A DNA stretch of 64,000 nucleotides from Hyphomicrobiales bacterium (lineage in GTDB: Bacteria > Pseudomonadota > Alphaproteobacteria > Rhizobiales > Rhizobiaceae). Position 1 is the stretch's first letter. Every line of letters begins with the position of its first letter. The stretch is taken from positions 1 to 64,000 of the forward strand of contig UCMT01000036.1 in NCBI GenBank assembly GCA_900473795.1. The letters are read 5' to 3'. Both the position numbers and the translations under genes were made by a program. The notes under the pieces were generated by a model. It was not told the DNA's origin. It made no database searches and saw only the letters and a program-made list of their open reading frames with translations. This document shows, piece after piece, positions 7,844-16,989 of this stretch.

Positions 7844-10309
7844 TCACCGCCTAACGTCGATGCACAATTCTGAGGCCCGCGACACCTCGAGTCGTTGTCG
7901 CCGGTCGGCGGCCGAAAGACCGACGTGGAGCTTGTAGGAGCCAGCTGAGACGACCCAAGCGGCTCGGTCGGCCGAATACCAGGCAAAGTCTCGCGCAGAC
8001 AGCTCCAGCATCTCCTCATGTCGCGCTCCCGGGTCCAGAAAGACCTTCACAAATGCCTTCAGTTCCGCCTCCGGCCTGTCTACAGGCGCTCCCTTGGGGG
8101 CAACATAGACCTGGATAACTTGGGCTCCCGGTCGGGTTCCGGTATTGGCGAGGCTGACGCGGATGCTAACTCTCCCGTCTGTCTCGAAAGCACTTCCCTC
8201 GACCGCCACATCGACTATTTCGATATCCGCGTATCCCATTCCATGCCCGAACGGGAACAACGGCGGAGTCCCGCTACGGTCATGGTGGCGATAGCCGATG
8301 TACAGGCCCTCGGCGTAGTGCACCTTGCCGCCCTCCCCCGGATAAACGGCGCTGCCCCTGCCTTGCGTGGGGGTGTCGGCCAGGCGCACGGGGAAGCTTT
8401 GGGGCAACCGGCCACCCGGCTCCACCTTTCCCAGAAGGATGTCGGCGATCGCATGGCCGGCCTCTTGACCAGGATACCAGACCTGGAGGATCGCATCGAC
8501 CTCGTTCACCCATGGCATTTCCACAGGGCCACCGGTTTGCAGCACCACAATCGTCTTTTTCGCCGCGGCAGCTACGGCGCGCACCAGGTCATCTTGTCGG
8601 CCCGGCAATGTCATCGACGGGAGGTCGCTTCCTTCGGTGTCCCATTCCGCATTGCGCCCGATGAAGAGGATGGCGGCGTCGGCTTCCGCCGCCACTCGAG
8701 CCGCCTCGCCGATTTCCGCGTTTGAAATCGGTCGTCCTATTCCGACATAATAAGCCGAAAAGTCGAAGATGCGCGGTTTGGCAGAACAGAACTCGATCAC
8801 GATCCGGTATGAATCTCCCGCCAGGAGGGAGACCTCAGCAATCCTCTCATCACATCCCTCTTCGGCGAGCGTCGTACCTGGCGTCCAGCTCTCCCAGGCT
8901 TCGACAACCTGTCGGCCGTCGAGGAACACCCGCGCACGACCCGTACAATGGACGCCAACACGGTGGATGCCTGAGGCATCGGGTGTGAACTGCCCTGTGA
9001 GGCGTACCGAGAAGGCCGCGGCATCCACCTTGCCCTCGGCAACCTCGTTGAAAAAGAAGGCATTGGCAATTTCCGCTTTATTGACGAGAACGGGTTCTCC
9101 GACCAAGTCCGTGTTGTTGAACCATTCGGCCGTGAACGGCCCATTCAGAACCGGCTCAAATCTATGATTCGTGCATCCTTGAGCGAAGGACAGGGCGTCC
9201 TCGCCAAGCACATCGGCCAGCCCTTCCCAAGGCGACACCTGGCGATGCGCGTTCAGCTGAGCAGCACCGCCTCCCATGCATCTTGCGATTTTGGCGTTTG
9301 GTCCGATCAACGCTATTTTTCCCGCAGTCTTCAGGGGCAGCACGCCGGTGTTCTTCAGAAGGACGGCACCTTCCGCGCCAGCCCTGCGGATCAATGCCCG
9401 CGTTGCGTCCCGCTCCTGTTCGTGTTCCTGAAGGCCCCTGGTGTCGTTGAGGGCACCCGTACGCTCGAGAAGTCTCAAAACGCGGAGCGCCGCGCGACGC
9501 ACTGCGGCGGCAGGAACGTGGCCCGCCTTCACGGCGGCAACAAGCTTTTCGCCACGAACACGCGTGGGGCCTGGCATTTCAAGATCCAGCCCGGCCAAAA
9601 TAGCTGCGACGGTTGAGTGTGAACCCCACCAGTCGCTCATGACCAAGCCATCAAAACCCCAGTCATCTCGAAGTACGTCGGTGAGCAGCCAGCGATTTTC
9701 CGAAGTATAGGTCCCGTTTAGACGGTTGTAGCTTGCCATCACCGCCCAGACGCCCGCCTCGCGGACGGCGGCCTCGAAGGGGACGAGGTAGAGTTCCCTC
9801 AAGGTGCGCTCATCAATCTCCGATGACGCTGTCGTGCGCTGAATTTCGCTCTCGTTTCCCGCGAAATGTTTGACGGTAGCCGCAACCCCATTTTCCTGAA
9901 GCCCGGCGATGTATCCCACGGCTATCCGTGCGGTGAGAATTGGATCTTCGGAATAGCACTCGAAATTGCGGCCGTTGAGTGCTCCACGGTGCAGGTTTAC
10001 CGTCGGCGCGAGGAGCACATGTGCACCCTTGTCACGGGCTTCGTTCGCCAGCGCGTTGCCGACTTCCCGCGCCAGCGCGGGGTTCCAGGTCGCTCCAAGG
10101 GCGATGCCGACAGGAAAGGCGGCCGATTTTACGCCGCCGATCAGTGAACCGCTCCCGCGGGCTCCGTTCGGTCCGTCGGTGACGCGTAACTTGCCGATTC
10201 CAAGTCGGTCGATCGATGGCAGTGACCAAACATCGGTGGCGGATAACAGACTGATCTGCTCGTCGAGCGTCAATTGATCGACCACTGGCTCCAGTTCGAG
10301 ATTTTCCAT
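7844..10309 (-). CDS. Glycoside hydrolase family 3 beta-glucosidase with PA14 domain
   Basis: An 821-residue GH3 enzyme. The TIM-barrel domain (about 1-300) carries the KHFAGNE segment at 147-153 and the nucleophile Asp226 in GLVMSDWWG. The second domain is interrupted by a PA14 insert (about 390-530, AEWFNNTDLVG to RVFLDGRQVVEAWESW), as in BglX-like enzymes that act on plant or microbial oligosaccharides. An alpha/beta sandwich with the acid/base region and a C-terminal fibronectin-III-like domain follow. There is no signal peptide, so it is probably cytoplasmic, cleaving imported beta-glucosides. The start ATG 10309 has AAAGG 9 bases upstream. No sugar transporter is adjacent. Confidence 0.93.
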   Translation of the reverse strand: MENLELEPVVDQLTLDEQISLLSATDVWSLPSIDRLGIGKLRVTDGPNGARGSGSLIGGVKSAAFPVGIALGATWNPALAREVGNALANEARDKGAHVLLAPTVNLHRGALNGRNFECYSEDPILTARIAVGYIAGLQENGVAATVKHFAGNESEIQRTTASSEIDERTLRELYLVPFEAAVREAGVWAVMASYNRLNGTYTSENRWLLTDVLRDDWGFDGLVMSDWWGSHSTVAAILAGLDLEMPGPTRVRGEKLVAAVKAGHVPAAAVRRAALRVLRLLERTGALNDTRGLQEHEQERDATRALIRRAGAEGAVLLKNTGVLPLKTAGKIALIGPNAKIARCMGGGAAQLNAHRQVSPWEGLADVLGEDALSFAQGCTNHRFEPVLNGPFTAEWFNNTDLVGEPVLVNKAEIANAFFFNEVAEGKVDAAAFSVRLTGQFTPDASGIHRVGVHCTGRARVFLDGRQVVEAWESWTPGTTLAEEGCDERIAEVSLLAGDSYRIVIEFCSAKPRIFDFSAYYVGIGRPISNAEIGEAARVAAEADAAILFIGRNAEWDTEGSDLPSMTLPGRQDDLVRAVAAAAKKTIVVLQTGGPVEMPWVNEVDAILQVWYPGQEAGHAIADILLGKVEPGGRLPQSFPVRLADTPTQGRGSAVYPGEGGKVHYAEGLYIGYRHHDRSGTPPLFPFGHGMGYADIEIVDVAVEGSAFETDGRVSIRVSLANTGTRPGAQVIQVYVAPKGAPVDRPEAELKAFVKVFLDPGARHEEMLELSARDFAWYSADRAAWVVSAGSYKLHVGLSAADRRQRLEVSRASELCIDVRR

Positions 10310-10366
10310 TGTCCTATACCTTTTCAGTACAGTTGTTCGATGTTCTGACCAGAGCCCAGCAAGCCC

Positions 10367-11131
10367 TCACCCTGCAGAGACCTGCGTCAATTCTGCGAAC
10401 CGCTTCAGGACTTCAGCCTGAAATTTAGGGTCGCGGACTTTTGGATCGGGCTCCTGTGGCCGCAGGTGATACCAGTATACACCACTGACACACGCCTCGG
10501 CGTCGCTCGAGGTGGCGAGCCAACATTGCGTCATATGCGCTTTGTTTAAGTCGTCGCTCGCCGCCCGACCTCCCATCCGAGTGGGCACCCAACCGGGATC
10601 CACGCTGTTGCAGTGGACGTCCGGCCAACCCCGCGCCAACCCGTTCGCGAGAGCGACGCCCAGAAGCTTGCTTTCTCCATAGGCGCTACTCCCTGACCAG
10701 CGACGGGACGTCCAGTTCATATCGTCAAGTACCTGATCGTGGCCGTGATGCATGCTGCTTCCCGTGAAGATCAGCCGCTTGGGCCGACTGGCAAGGGTGC
10801 TCAACAGGAAAGGTGCTATGGCATTGACCATCAGAACGCGCAAAAGCCCATCTTCGGTCATCATGCGATCGTCATCAATTATGCCGGCGTTATGGATGAT
10901 CGCATCCATTCGCCCGATTGAGTTCAGCTGCTTCGCAAGGTTGCGTGTTTCGGCGAGACTACCAAGATCGCCGGTCACGATGCCAAGCGCGCCCGCGGCC
11001 AACGCCTCGACACCCTTGGCGCTCCGCTCATTGCGGGCATGCAGCACTACCTCATGCCCGGCCGCAATGAGCGTTTCGGCTGCGTTCCGGCCGACGCCTT
11101 GCGTTGAGCCGGTAATGAATATGCGGGTCAC
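10367..11131 (-). CDS. SDR family oxidoreductase (retinol dehydrogenase-like)
   Basis: A 254-residue SDR with GSTQGVG at 8-14, HNAG at 80-83, a Ser in TGSSMHH near 125, and Tyr151-x-x-x-Lys155 (AYGESK). The DMNW-x-x-R segment before the tyrosine resembles the retinol-dehydrogenase/light-dependent-reductase-like branch of the SDR superfamily. The start is GTG at 11129-11131 with GAGGAG about 9 bases upstream. It ends 57 bases before the GH3 start on the same strand, so the two may be co-transcribed. The substrate is unknown. Confidence 0.85.
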   Translation of the reverse strand: MTRIFITGSTQGVGRNAAETLIAAGHEVVLHARNERSAKGVEALAAGALGIVTGDLGSLAETRNLAKQLNSIGRMDAIIHNAGIIDDDRMMTEDGLLRVLMVNAIAPFLLSTLASRPKRLIFTGSSMHHGHDQVLDDMNWTSRRWSGSSAYGESKLLGVALANGLARGWPDVHCNSVDPGWVPTRMGGRAASDDLNKAHMTQCWLATSSDAEACVSGVYWYHLRPQEPDPKVRDPKFQAEVLKRFAELTQVSAG

Positions 11132-11472
11132 GAGAGCACTCCTCTAAATACCATAATGGGGTTGTTTCCGTCGGCGAGGCTTGTGCGGGCTGTTGTCACT
11201 TACCGACGGCAGTAGCACTGGCGAGATTTTCCCGATGAAACATCCAGATAACGAGCGCGAAGCAAATGATCAGTAGCGGCTAGCCACTCCGGGCTCCCCG
11301 ATGCTCACTTGAGTGTTCGTTCCAGCTAGGGGTGTTGCGTGCCGAGTTTGGACATACAGTTCGCCCATCAGCAATTCTAACGCCGGCGGAAGAACACGTG
11401 CCGACGGCTCAAGCTGCGACGACCCCGCCTTGATTGCCGGAGATTTGGCCCCCTCCGGCGAGACCCGAGCGA
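11132..11472. other. Intergenic stretch
   Basis: About 340 bases with no supported gene or recognised repeat. Presumably it holds the promoter of the SDR/GH3 pair and the 3-prime region of the lipocalin-like gene. Confidence 0.4.
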
Positions 11473-11913
11473 TCACAAACGCTTGTAGGTGACGCGCCAT
11501 CCTTCCTTCGGATCTGCCGGCGTGATCACCAGCTGATCTTCCGTGACTTCGAACTTTCGCTCCATCTTCTGGCCGATAAGGTTGCGAACCAAAGATGATT
11601 GAACAGTGATGACGAAGGTGTTTTTCGCCTCGTCGATCTCGACCGGACCGTAGTAGGCTTCATAGCCGTTCGCCGTGTAGGTGGTCGGTGCTGCCGCGGA
11701 GTCCGGGTTCATCGCCTGGACTGATAGCGTGCCGCCTTGCGAGAAGATGACTTGGCCCGAGTAGGGTATATTTACGAGGCTACCGCCTGCATCCTTCGTT
11801 TGCAGGGACGTCATGCGCCATGTGCCGATGATGGGCGACTTGCTGTTATAGGCGAACGCGGGAGAAGAAACCGCCACGGCCAAAGCGACGAGAGCAATCT
11901 TGAGATTCATCAT
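11473..11913 (-). CDS. Secreted lipocalin-like domain protein
   Basis: A 146-residue protein with a clear Sec signal peptide (MNLKIALVALAVAVSSPAFA, cleavage after AFA near residue 21). The mature part begins SPIIGTWRMTSLQTKDAGG, characteristic of the lipocalin-like domain (PF13924 type), and ends ITPADPKEGWRVTYKRL. Such proteins are small periplasmic beta-barrels of unknown ligand. Two consecutive ATG codons (11913 and 11910) are both possible starts. It lies directly downstream of the frameshifted cyclophilin-like gene on the same strand. Confidence 0.75.
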   Translation of the reverse strand: MMNLKIALVALAVAVSSPAFAYNSKSPIIGTWRMTSLQTKDAGGSLVNIPYSGQVIFSQGGTLSVQAMNPDSAAAPTTYTANGYEAYYGPVEIDEAKNTFVITVQSSLVRNLIGQKMERKFEVTEDQLVITPADPKEGWRVTYKRL

Positions 11914-11976
11914 TACGTTGAGTCCTTTGTTGTTCGAAGGAATGAAATCGAAGTGTTGAGTGGGAAGGCGCCACCG

Positions 11977-12427
11977 TCAGATGCGCTCGATGTGGACCGG
12001 ACACCCGCCGCGCACCAGCAGCGGGTCGAAGCATCTTCGAAGCGGCCGAGCCGGATCAACCCGTCCCAGCGGTAGTCGGCGTAGAACAGGGCCAGGTTGC
12101 CCCATGGCTTGAAGTAGCAGAGGTCGCCCGGCCGCCCGTTCGCGAATGGACCGCTGGCTTCCTCGGTGAGTTTGCGCGGTAGATGGACGATCTTCTCGCT
12201 ATTACCATAGTCCCCGATCTTGAGATCAAAGGAAGCATCGAGGCGAGATTGTCGTAGAGCGTTGCGGTCAGGGTCAGAGCGTTGAAGATTATCCTGATCC
12301 TGACACCGCTCGGTTCCTGACTTGCCGGATCGCGTCCTTCCTGCCCTTTTGCTGCATATGGCAACGCTGCGGCTGCCAAGGCTCCGAGAACCGTGCGACG
12401 TGTGATGTACGGAAATCTCGTCGTCAT
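11977..12427 (-). pseudogene. Frameshifted exported cyclophilin-like protein
   Basis: The start (ATG 12427) encodes an RR-containing export signal (YITRRTVLGALAAAALPYAA) followed by VRIRIIFNALTLTATLYDN, the opening of a cyclophilin-like fold. The reading frame then shifts near 12226 into FDLKIGDYGNSEKIVHLPRK and PGDLCYFKPWGNLALFYADYRWDGLIRLGRFED, and shifts again near 12031 into FDPLLVRGG-PVHIERI followed by the stop at 11977-11979. Both shifts are explained by one missing base each. A short internal deletion after LYDN also seems likely, compared with the family. The gene is therefore inactive, unless the sequence itself is in error at both places. Confidence 0.75.
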
Positions 12428-12438
12428 TCCTGATCTCC

Positions 12439-13185
12439 TCAGACCGGCTGTGCGGTCGGTCGGAACAGGATTTCATTGATATCGACGTCATCGGGCTCGT
12501 TTACTGCGAACGCGACCGTGCGGGCGAATGTGTCCGCACCGACGGCGATCTTGCTGACGAACTCCTTCGTGCCCGCCTGGATGTCCTTTTCGCTGATGTG
12601 CTCGAGTAGTTCAGTGCTGACCGCGCCGGGCGAAATGATCGTGGTGCGAATGTTGTATGGCTTCACCTCCTTCCGCACCCCCTCTGAGAGGGCGCGCACG
12701 GCGAACTTGGTGGCGCAGTAGACGGTAGCGTCGGGGCCGACCACATGCCCGTAGACGGAGGACACGTTGATGATGTGTCCCGATTTTTGCGCCTTCATGT
12801 GGGGAAGCGCGGCTGCAATGCCGTAAAGCACGCCCTTGATGTTCACGTCGATCATGCGATCCCATTCGTCGACCTTGAGCCGTTCCAGCGGGGCGAGCGG
12901 CATAAGGCCGGCGTTGTTGAGCATGACGTCGATTCGGCCGAATTCCCGAACCGCGGTGTCCACCAGATTCCTGACCTGCTCCCTGTCCGTCACATCGGTC
13001 TGGACCGCCTTGGCCTTGCAGCCCTTCGACGTGAGTTCCTCGGCCAGCGCGTCGATGCGGTCTCGCCGACGGGCGCCGAGCACAACGGTGGCACCCCGCT
13101 CCGCGAGATGGCGCGCTGTCGCTTCTCCTAGTCCGCTGCTCGCGCCGGTGATGACAACGACTTTATTTTCTATTCCCTGCGACAT
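12439..13185 (-). CDS. SDR family NAD(P)-dependent oxidoreductase
   Basis: A 248-residue classical SDR of the YdfG/clavaldehyde-dehydrogenase-like kind: GASSGLG at 14-20, NNAG at 90-93, VSSV around 141-144, and Tyr156-x-x-x-Lys160 (YCATK). GARRRDR after strand two suggests NADP(H) preference. A strong AGGAG lies upstream of ATG 13185. Its stop lies 12 bases before the start of the frameshifted cyclophilin-like gene on the same strand, so the order MFS, SDR, cyclophilin-like, lipocalin-like looks like one operon. The substrate is not predictable. Confidence 0.88.
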   Translation of the reverse strand: MSQGIENKVVVITGASSGLGEATARHLAERGATVVLGARRRDRIDALAEELTSKGCKAKAVQTDVTDREQVRNLVDTAVREFGRIDVMLNNAGLMPLAPLERLKVDEWDRMIDVNIKGVLYGIAAALPHMKAQKSGHIINVSSVYGHVVGPDATVYCATKFAVRALSEGVRKEVKPYNIRTTIISPGAVSTELLEHISEKDIQAGTKEFVSKIAVGADTFARTVAFAVNEPDDVDINEILFRPTAQPV

Positions 13186-13215
13186 GTTGTTCTCCTGGTA
13201 CGTGGTTTAGGAAGG

Positions 13216-14375
13216 TCAGGTACGGCGGCCGGCGAGTGCTCCGAAGGCGGCGGAGCCCGCAAGCAGGAGGGCGGCTAGAAGGAAAGCACCCCACCAACCA
13301 GCACTGTCGAAAAGAGCGCCGCCTGCAAACGCCCCGCCTGCGATGGCCAATTGGATCAGCGCGACCTGGACACCGCCCGCCGCTTCCAGCTCATCGGGGA
13401 CCAGCCTCGCCATCCAGGTGTCCCAGGCCACGGGCGTCGGGGTCGAGAAGAATCCCCAGATCACGAGAAGGATCGCGGTGACCAACGGTGAAGACCCAAA
13501 GCCGATCAGCAGGAGAGCGATCAGGGCGACCGTGCCCGGCAGGGCGATGAGCGCGGCGGCAAGGTGTCGGCGCAGGACGAACCCTATCAGGGATGTGCCG
13601 GCCAACCCGCCGAGTCCGACACCCAGAAGCATCAGCGAGAGCGCGTTGAGGCCGACCCAGTGACACCTTCAAGAAACGGACGCAGATAGATCGAAAGCGC
13701 GTTCATTCCCATGAAGACGAGACCCGTCGCCGCCATGCCGATCAGGAAGGCGCGGTTGCGCAAGAGGCCCAACATCCGGCCGACCGACACGGTCTCAGCC
13801 GCGGGCATCTTCGGCAGAGCGGCAAGTTGCCAGACCAGCGCGGCAAGCCCGATCGGAACGGTGATCAGAAAGGTGCCGCGCCAGCCGATCAGCCCGCCGA
13901 GAAAGCTGCCGAGAGGGGCGGCGATGACAATGGCCAATGCGGTGCCGCCTTGAAGCAGAGCGATGGCCTTCGGCAAGTCGGCCTTCGAGGCCAGGCGTGC
14001 AAGGATGGCTGTCGATAGCGACCAGAAGCCGCCGATCGCAACGCCGACAAGCGCCCGGCCCATGAGAAAGACGGTGAAGTTGGGAGCGAGAGCAACTGTC
14101 AGACTGGAGACGGTCAGAACCCCGGTATAGAGCAGGACGACCGTCCTGCGATCCAACGGCGACAGAAAACCGTTGCCGAAGAGGCTGGTGACAACCGCGA
14201 AGACGCCCGAGATGGTGATCGCTAGCCCGGCCTGCCCCTCTGACACCGAGAGATCCCTGGCGATCGGGGTCAGGAGACTAACCGGGAGGAACTCTAATCC
14301 AACCAGCAGGAAGGTAAGGAGCGAGAGGCAGGTCACTGCCGCCCATGGAGTTCCCGCGGTTTTTGGCCGCGTCAT
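13216..14375 (-). pseudogene. MFS transporter (drug/metabolite, DHA1-like) split by a frameshift
   Basis: The first part (from ATG 14375, MTRPKTAGTPW) encodes about eight membrane segments of an NepI/YdhP-like major facilitator, with the loop 2-3 motif GNGFLSPLDRRTV. The frame breaks in the G run at 13655-13657 (minus strand) just after FLEGVTG. The continuation, VGLNALSLMLLGVGLGG and the last four or so segments, is in the next frame and ends at 13216. Restoring one G gives a normal protein of about 385 residues. The gene is divergent from a LysR gene, a common arrangement for an efflux pump and its regulator. The change may be real inactivation or a homopolymer sequencing error. Confidence 0.8.
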
Positions 14376-14499
14376 CTCATCCAATGTCAGATCGATAGCC
14401 AAAGCATGCGCTCCCGTTCGGTTGCCGCAGAAGATAGCCAAATGGATTTGGGAGGACTAGAAGGCATAATCTGCATGTCGTGATGAGGGAGATTCAACA

Positions 14500-15396
14500 A
14501 TGCGCCGCGACGAGTTTACAGAGATGCGCGCGTTTCTAGAGGTTGCTCAGGAGCGCAGTTTCACACGCGCCGCATCAAAATTGGGTGTGACGCGTTCGGC
14601 TCTCAGCCATACGATCAGTGCGCTCGAGGCGAAACTCGGCGTCCGTCTTCTTTCGCGGACGACGCGCGACGTCGCGCCAACCGCCGCCGGGGAGCGTCTG
14701 TGGGCGAGCATTCAACCCCATTTCGACGGCATAGCCGCCGGGATTGCCGCGATCAGTGCTCTGCGTGACAAGCCCTCGGGCTCGGTTCGCGTCGTGTGTC
14801 CCGACGACGCCATCGACCTCGTGTTCCGTCCGAGGCTGCCGGCGTTTCTACGTGATTACCCGGACATCACCGTGGAACTCATCGTCGACAACGGCTTCAC
14901 AAACATAGTTGAGCGCCAGTTCGATGCCGGCGTGCGGCTTGGCGAAGCGATCGCACGTGACATGGTGGCCGTTCGCGTCGGCCCCGACGTCTCCTATGCC
15001 GTAGTTGGATCACCCGAATACTTTGGCCGCCGCCCAGTGCCTTCGACTCCGTATGACTTGACGGACCACGATTGCGTCAACCTACGGCTCCCCACTTCCG
15101 GCGCGCTCTACGCGTGGGAATTCGAAAAGGACGGTCGCGAGTTCAGCGTCCGTGTCGAGGGCCAACTCGTCATGAGCAACATTGAGCCGGCGATCGATGC
15201 CGCTCTTGACGGCGTCGGGCTTTGCTACGCACCGAGGGACCTGGTTCGAAGATACCTGGACAGAGGAGAGTTCTTGGAAGTGCTCGCGGACTGGACACCG
15301 ACCTTTCAGGGATATCATCTCTACTATCCCAGCCGTCGCCATCCATCCGCGGCCTTCTCTGCATTCGTGGAAGTGTTTCGGTATCGGCACAGATAA
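14500..15396 (+). CDS. LysR family transcriptional regulator
   Basis: A 298-residue LysR protein with an N-terminal winged helix-turn-helix (residues 5-64, FLEVAQERSFTRAASKLGVTRSALSHTISALEAKLG) and a substrate-binding effector domain (about 95-295). GGGAGA lies just before the ATG. It is divergent from the MFS gene with about 125 bases between the proposed starts, implying control of that transporter and the SDR behind it. The AAISALRDKPSG linker and the YLDRGEFLEVLADW ending place it in the large group regulating exporters and reductases. The effector is unknown. Confidence 0.88.
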   Translation: MRRDEFTEMRAFLEVAQERSFTRAASKLGVTRSALSHTISALEAKLGVRLLSRTTRDVAPTAAGERLWASIQPHFDGIAAGIAAISALRDKPSGSVRVVCPDDAIDLVFRPRLPAFLRDYPDITVELIVDNGFTNIVERQFDAGVRLGEAIARDMVAVRVGPDVSYAVVGSPEYFGRRPVPSTPYDLTDHDCVNLRLPTSGALYAWEFEKDGREFSVRVEGQLVMSNIEPAIDAALDGVGLCYAPRDLVRRYLDRGEFLEVLADWTPTFQGYHLYYPSRRHPSAAFSAFVEVFRYRHR

Positions 15397-15799
15397 CTTG
15401 AAGCAAGTCGAGGCGCGACGATATCATCGCAGGTGTGTTCATCGCAAACTTCGGGCATCTGCCGCCGAAGGCGGTCATGGAAGTCGTCGCTATGTCGATG
15501 TGGAGCGGAGAGGCATTGAGGCACTCGGCCGCTCGCGGTGTCGGCACGGTGCCTGTGATCTGAAACTTCTTCTTGAGTTAAGAGTTCCCCGTCGCCGCGC
15601 TAAGTTCCCAAGCTGTTCGGTTCGAGCTTGAGCTTGGCATTGCGTTGAAAGCAAATGACTCTGGCGTACGGCGGTAGTTGCTAGGGGTGAAGATGAAGTC
15701 CTAGAGTTTGCCGATGCCTATCTCGCTGCACGAGATTGCTGCGCGTATGAGTATCACCCCCACTAAGAGAAACTAAACAAGTTTCGGGAGGAGGAACTG
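15397..15799. other. Intergenic stretch upstream of the binding-protein gene
   Basis: No supported gene. The last 30 bases contain the inverted repeat listed at 15769-15785 and a strong GGAGGAGG ribosome binding site for the downstream gene. The promoter of the plus-strand catabolic unit must lie here. Confidence 0.4.
15769..15785. promoter_or_regulatory. Short inverted repeat before the binding-protein gene
   Basis: GAAACT (15769-15774) and AGTTTC (15780-15785) form a 6-base inverted repeat with a 5-base spacer, ending just before the ribosome binding site of the ABC binding-protein gene. Position fits an operator or a leader hairpin, but the arms are short and no second copy was found upstream of the matching ABC ATPase gene. 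Confidence 0.3.
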
Positions 15800-16849
15800 A
15801 TGACCGACACCAAGACATCCATCACGATTGGCGGCTTGAAGAGCGCGCTCTGGGGGGCTTCGCTGGCGCTCGGGCTAATGGGAACGGCCGTTCCGGCCTT
15901 AGCAGAGGACCCGGTACTGATCGGCGTCATCTGGCCGACCCAGGCCCATGCCCGCGTCGCCTTTGAATCGAAGATTCTCGAAGAACGCGTGAAAGCCAAC
16001 GGCGACGAACTCATCACGCAGTATTCAATGGAAAGCGCCGCGACCCTGAAGAACCAGTTCGAGGCCATGATTGAACGTGGCGTCAAGGTCATCATCTTCC
16101 AGGCGATTGATGCGACGGCAGCTAATGCGCTGGTCGATGAGGCCCATGCGGCAGGAGTCAAGGTTATCACCTATGACCGAGGTGTAACCGAGGCGAAAGT
16201 AGACTTCCACATTTCCCGTGATAATTTCGAAATGGGAACACTGCAGGCCCAATCGGCATTGAACGCCGTGTCTTGTGGGAAATACGCGATCATCCGCGGT
16301 GATGCTGCGACACTTGCGCAGGTGGATATGTCCCGTGCCTATGACGAATTGGTCAAGGCCAAAGAATGTATCGAGGTCGTCTATGACACGTTGACTCCCG
16401 GTTGGGATACCGCGACGGCACAGCGCGAGGCCGAAGCGGCCTTGCAGGCGAATCCCGACATCAATGCTTTCCTGATCATGTGGGACACCGGCGCGCAGGC
16501 CGTGGTTCAGGCTCTGAAGTCGGCCGGCAGTGAGCCGGGCAAGGTGTGGATCACTGGGTCCGACGCCACCCCGCCCAGCTTGAAATACATCTCGGAGGGC
16601 TGGCAGTCCCAGACGACCTGGACCCCCATCGACCAGATGGCAAACGATGCGGCAGATCTGGCCCACGATCTTGGCGCGGGCGTCGAGCCCCGGATCAAGG
16701 GCGTAATGGTAAACGGAGTGCCGAACGCCTATCCTAAGCTGACTTCTGTCACCAAGGACAACCTTTGCGAATTCATCAACAAGATCGCGCCTTCCGGCTG
16801 GATCAACACCGATGAAGTCTTCGGCCAAGGCGTGAACCCCTGCAAGTGA
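15800..16849 (+). CDS. Sugar-type ABC transporter periplasmic binding protein (XylF/RbsB-like)
   Basis: A 349-residue periplasmic-binding protein of type 1 fold. A signal peptide covers about residues 1-35 (LGLMGTAVPALA followed by EDP). The mature protein has the family features: repeated IIFQAIDATAANALVDEAHAAGVKVITYDRGV in lobe one and AEAALQANPDINAFLIMWDTGAQAVVQAL-type helices with GSDATPPSL later. It lacks ABC partners next to it, but the matching ATPase and permease are at 27091-28671 and 25898-27094 on the other strand, closing the same locus. A strong GGAGGAGG precedes the ATG. It is the first gene of the plus-strand catabolic unit, so the cognate ligand is probably the substrate of the enzymes that follow. 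The ligand itself is unknown. Confidence 0.9.
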   Translation: MTDTKTSITIGGLKSALWGASLALGLMGTAVPALAEDPVLIGVIWPTQAHARVAFESKILEERVKANGDELITQYSMESAATLKNQFEAMIERGVKVIIFQAIDATAANALVDEAHAAGVKVITYDRGVTEAKVDFHISRDNFEMGTLQAQSALNAVSCGKYAIIRGDAATLAQVDMSRAYDELVKAKECIEVVYDTLTPGWDTATAQREAEAALQANPDINAFLIMWDTGAQAVVQALKSAGSEPGKVWITGSDATPPSLKYISEGWQSQTTWTPIDQMANDAADLAHDLGAGVEPRIKGVMVNGVPNAYPKLTSVTKDNLCEFINKIAPSGWINTDEVFGQGVNPCK

Positions 16850-16989
16850 ACACAGGTGTTCCCTGCAGCGGAGCCTGACTCGGGGCGGGGGCTTTCTGCC
16901 GCCGCCTCTCAGTTGGTATAAGTCGGTGCGGATATACCCGATAGTGGTTCCACCGATATCGCAAACGGAATGTCCTGGGGAGGATCGAC

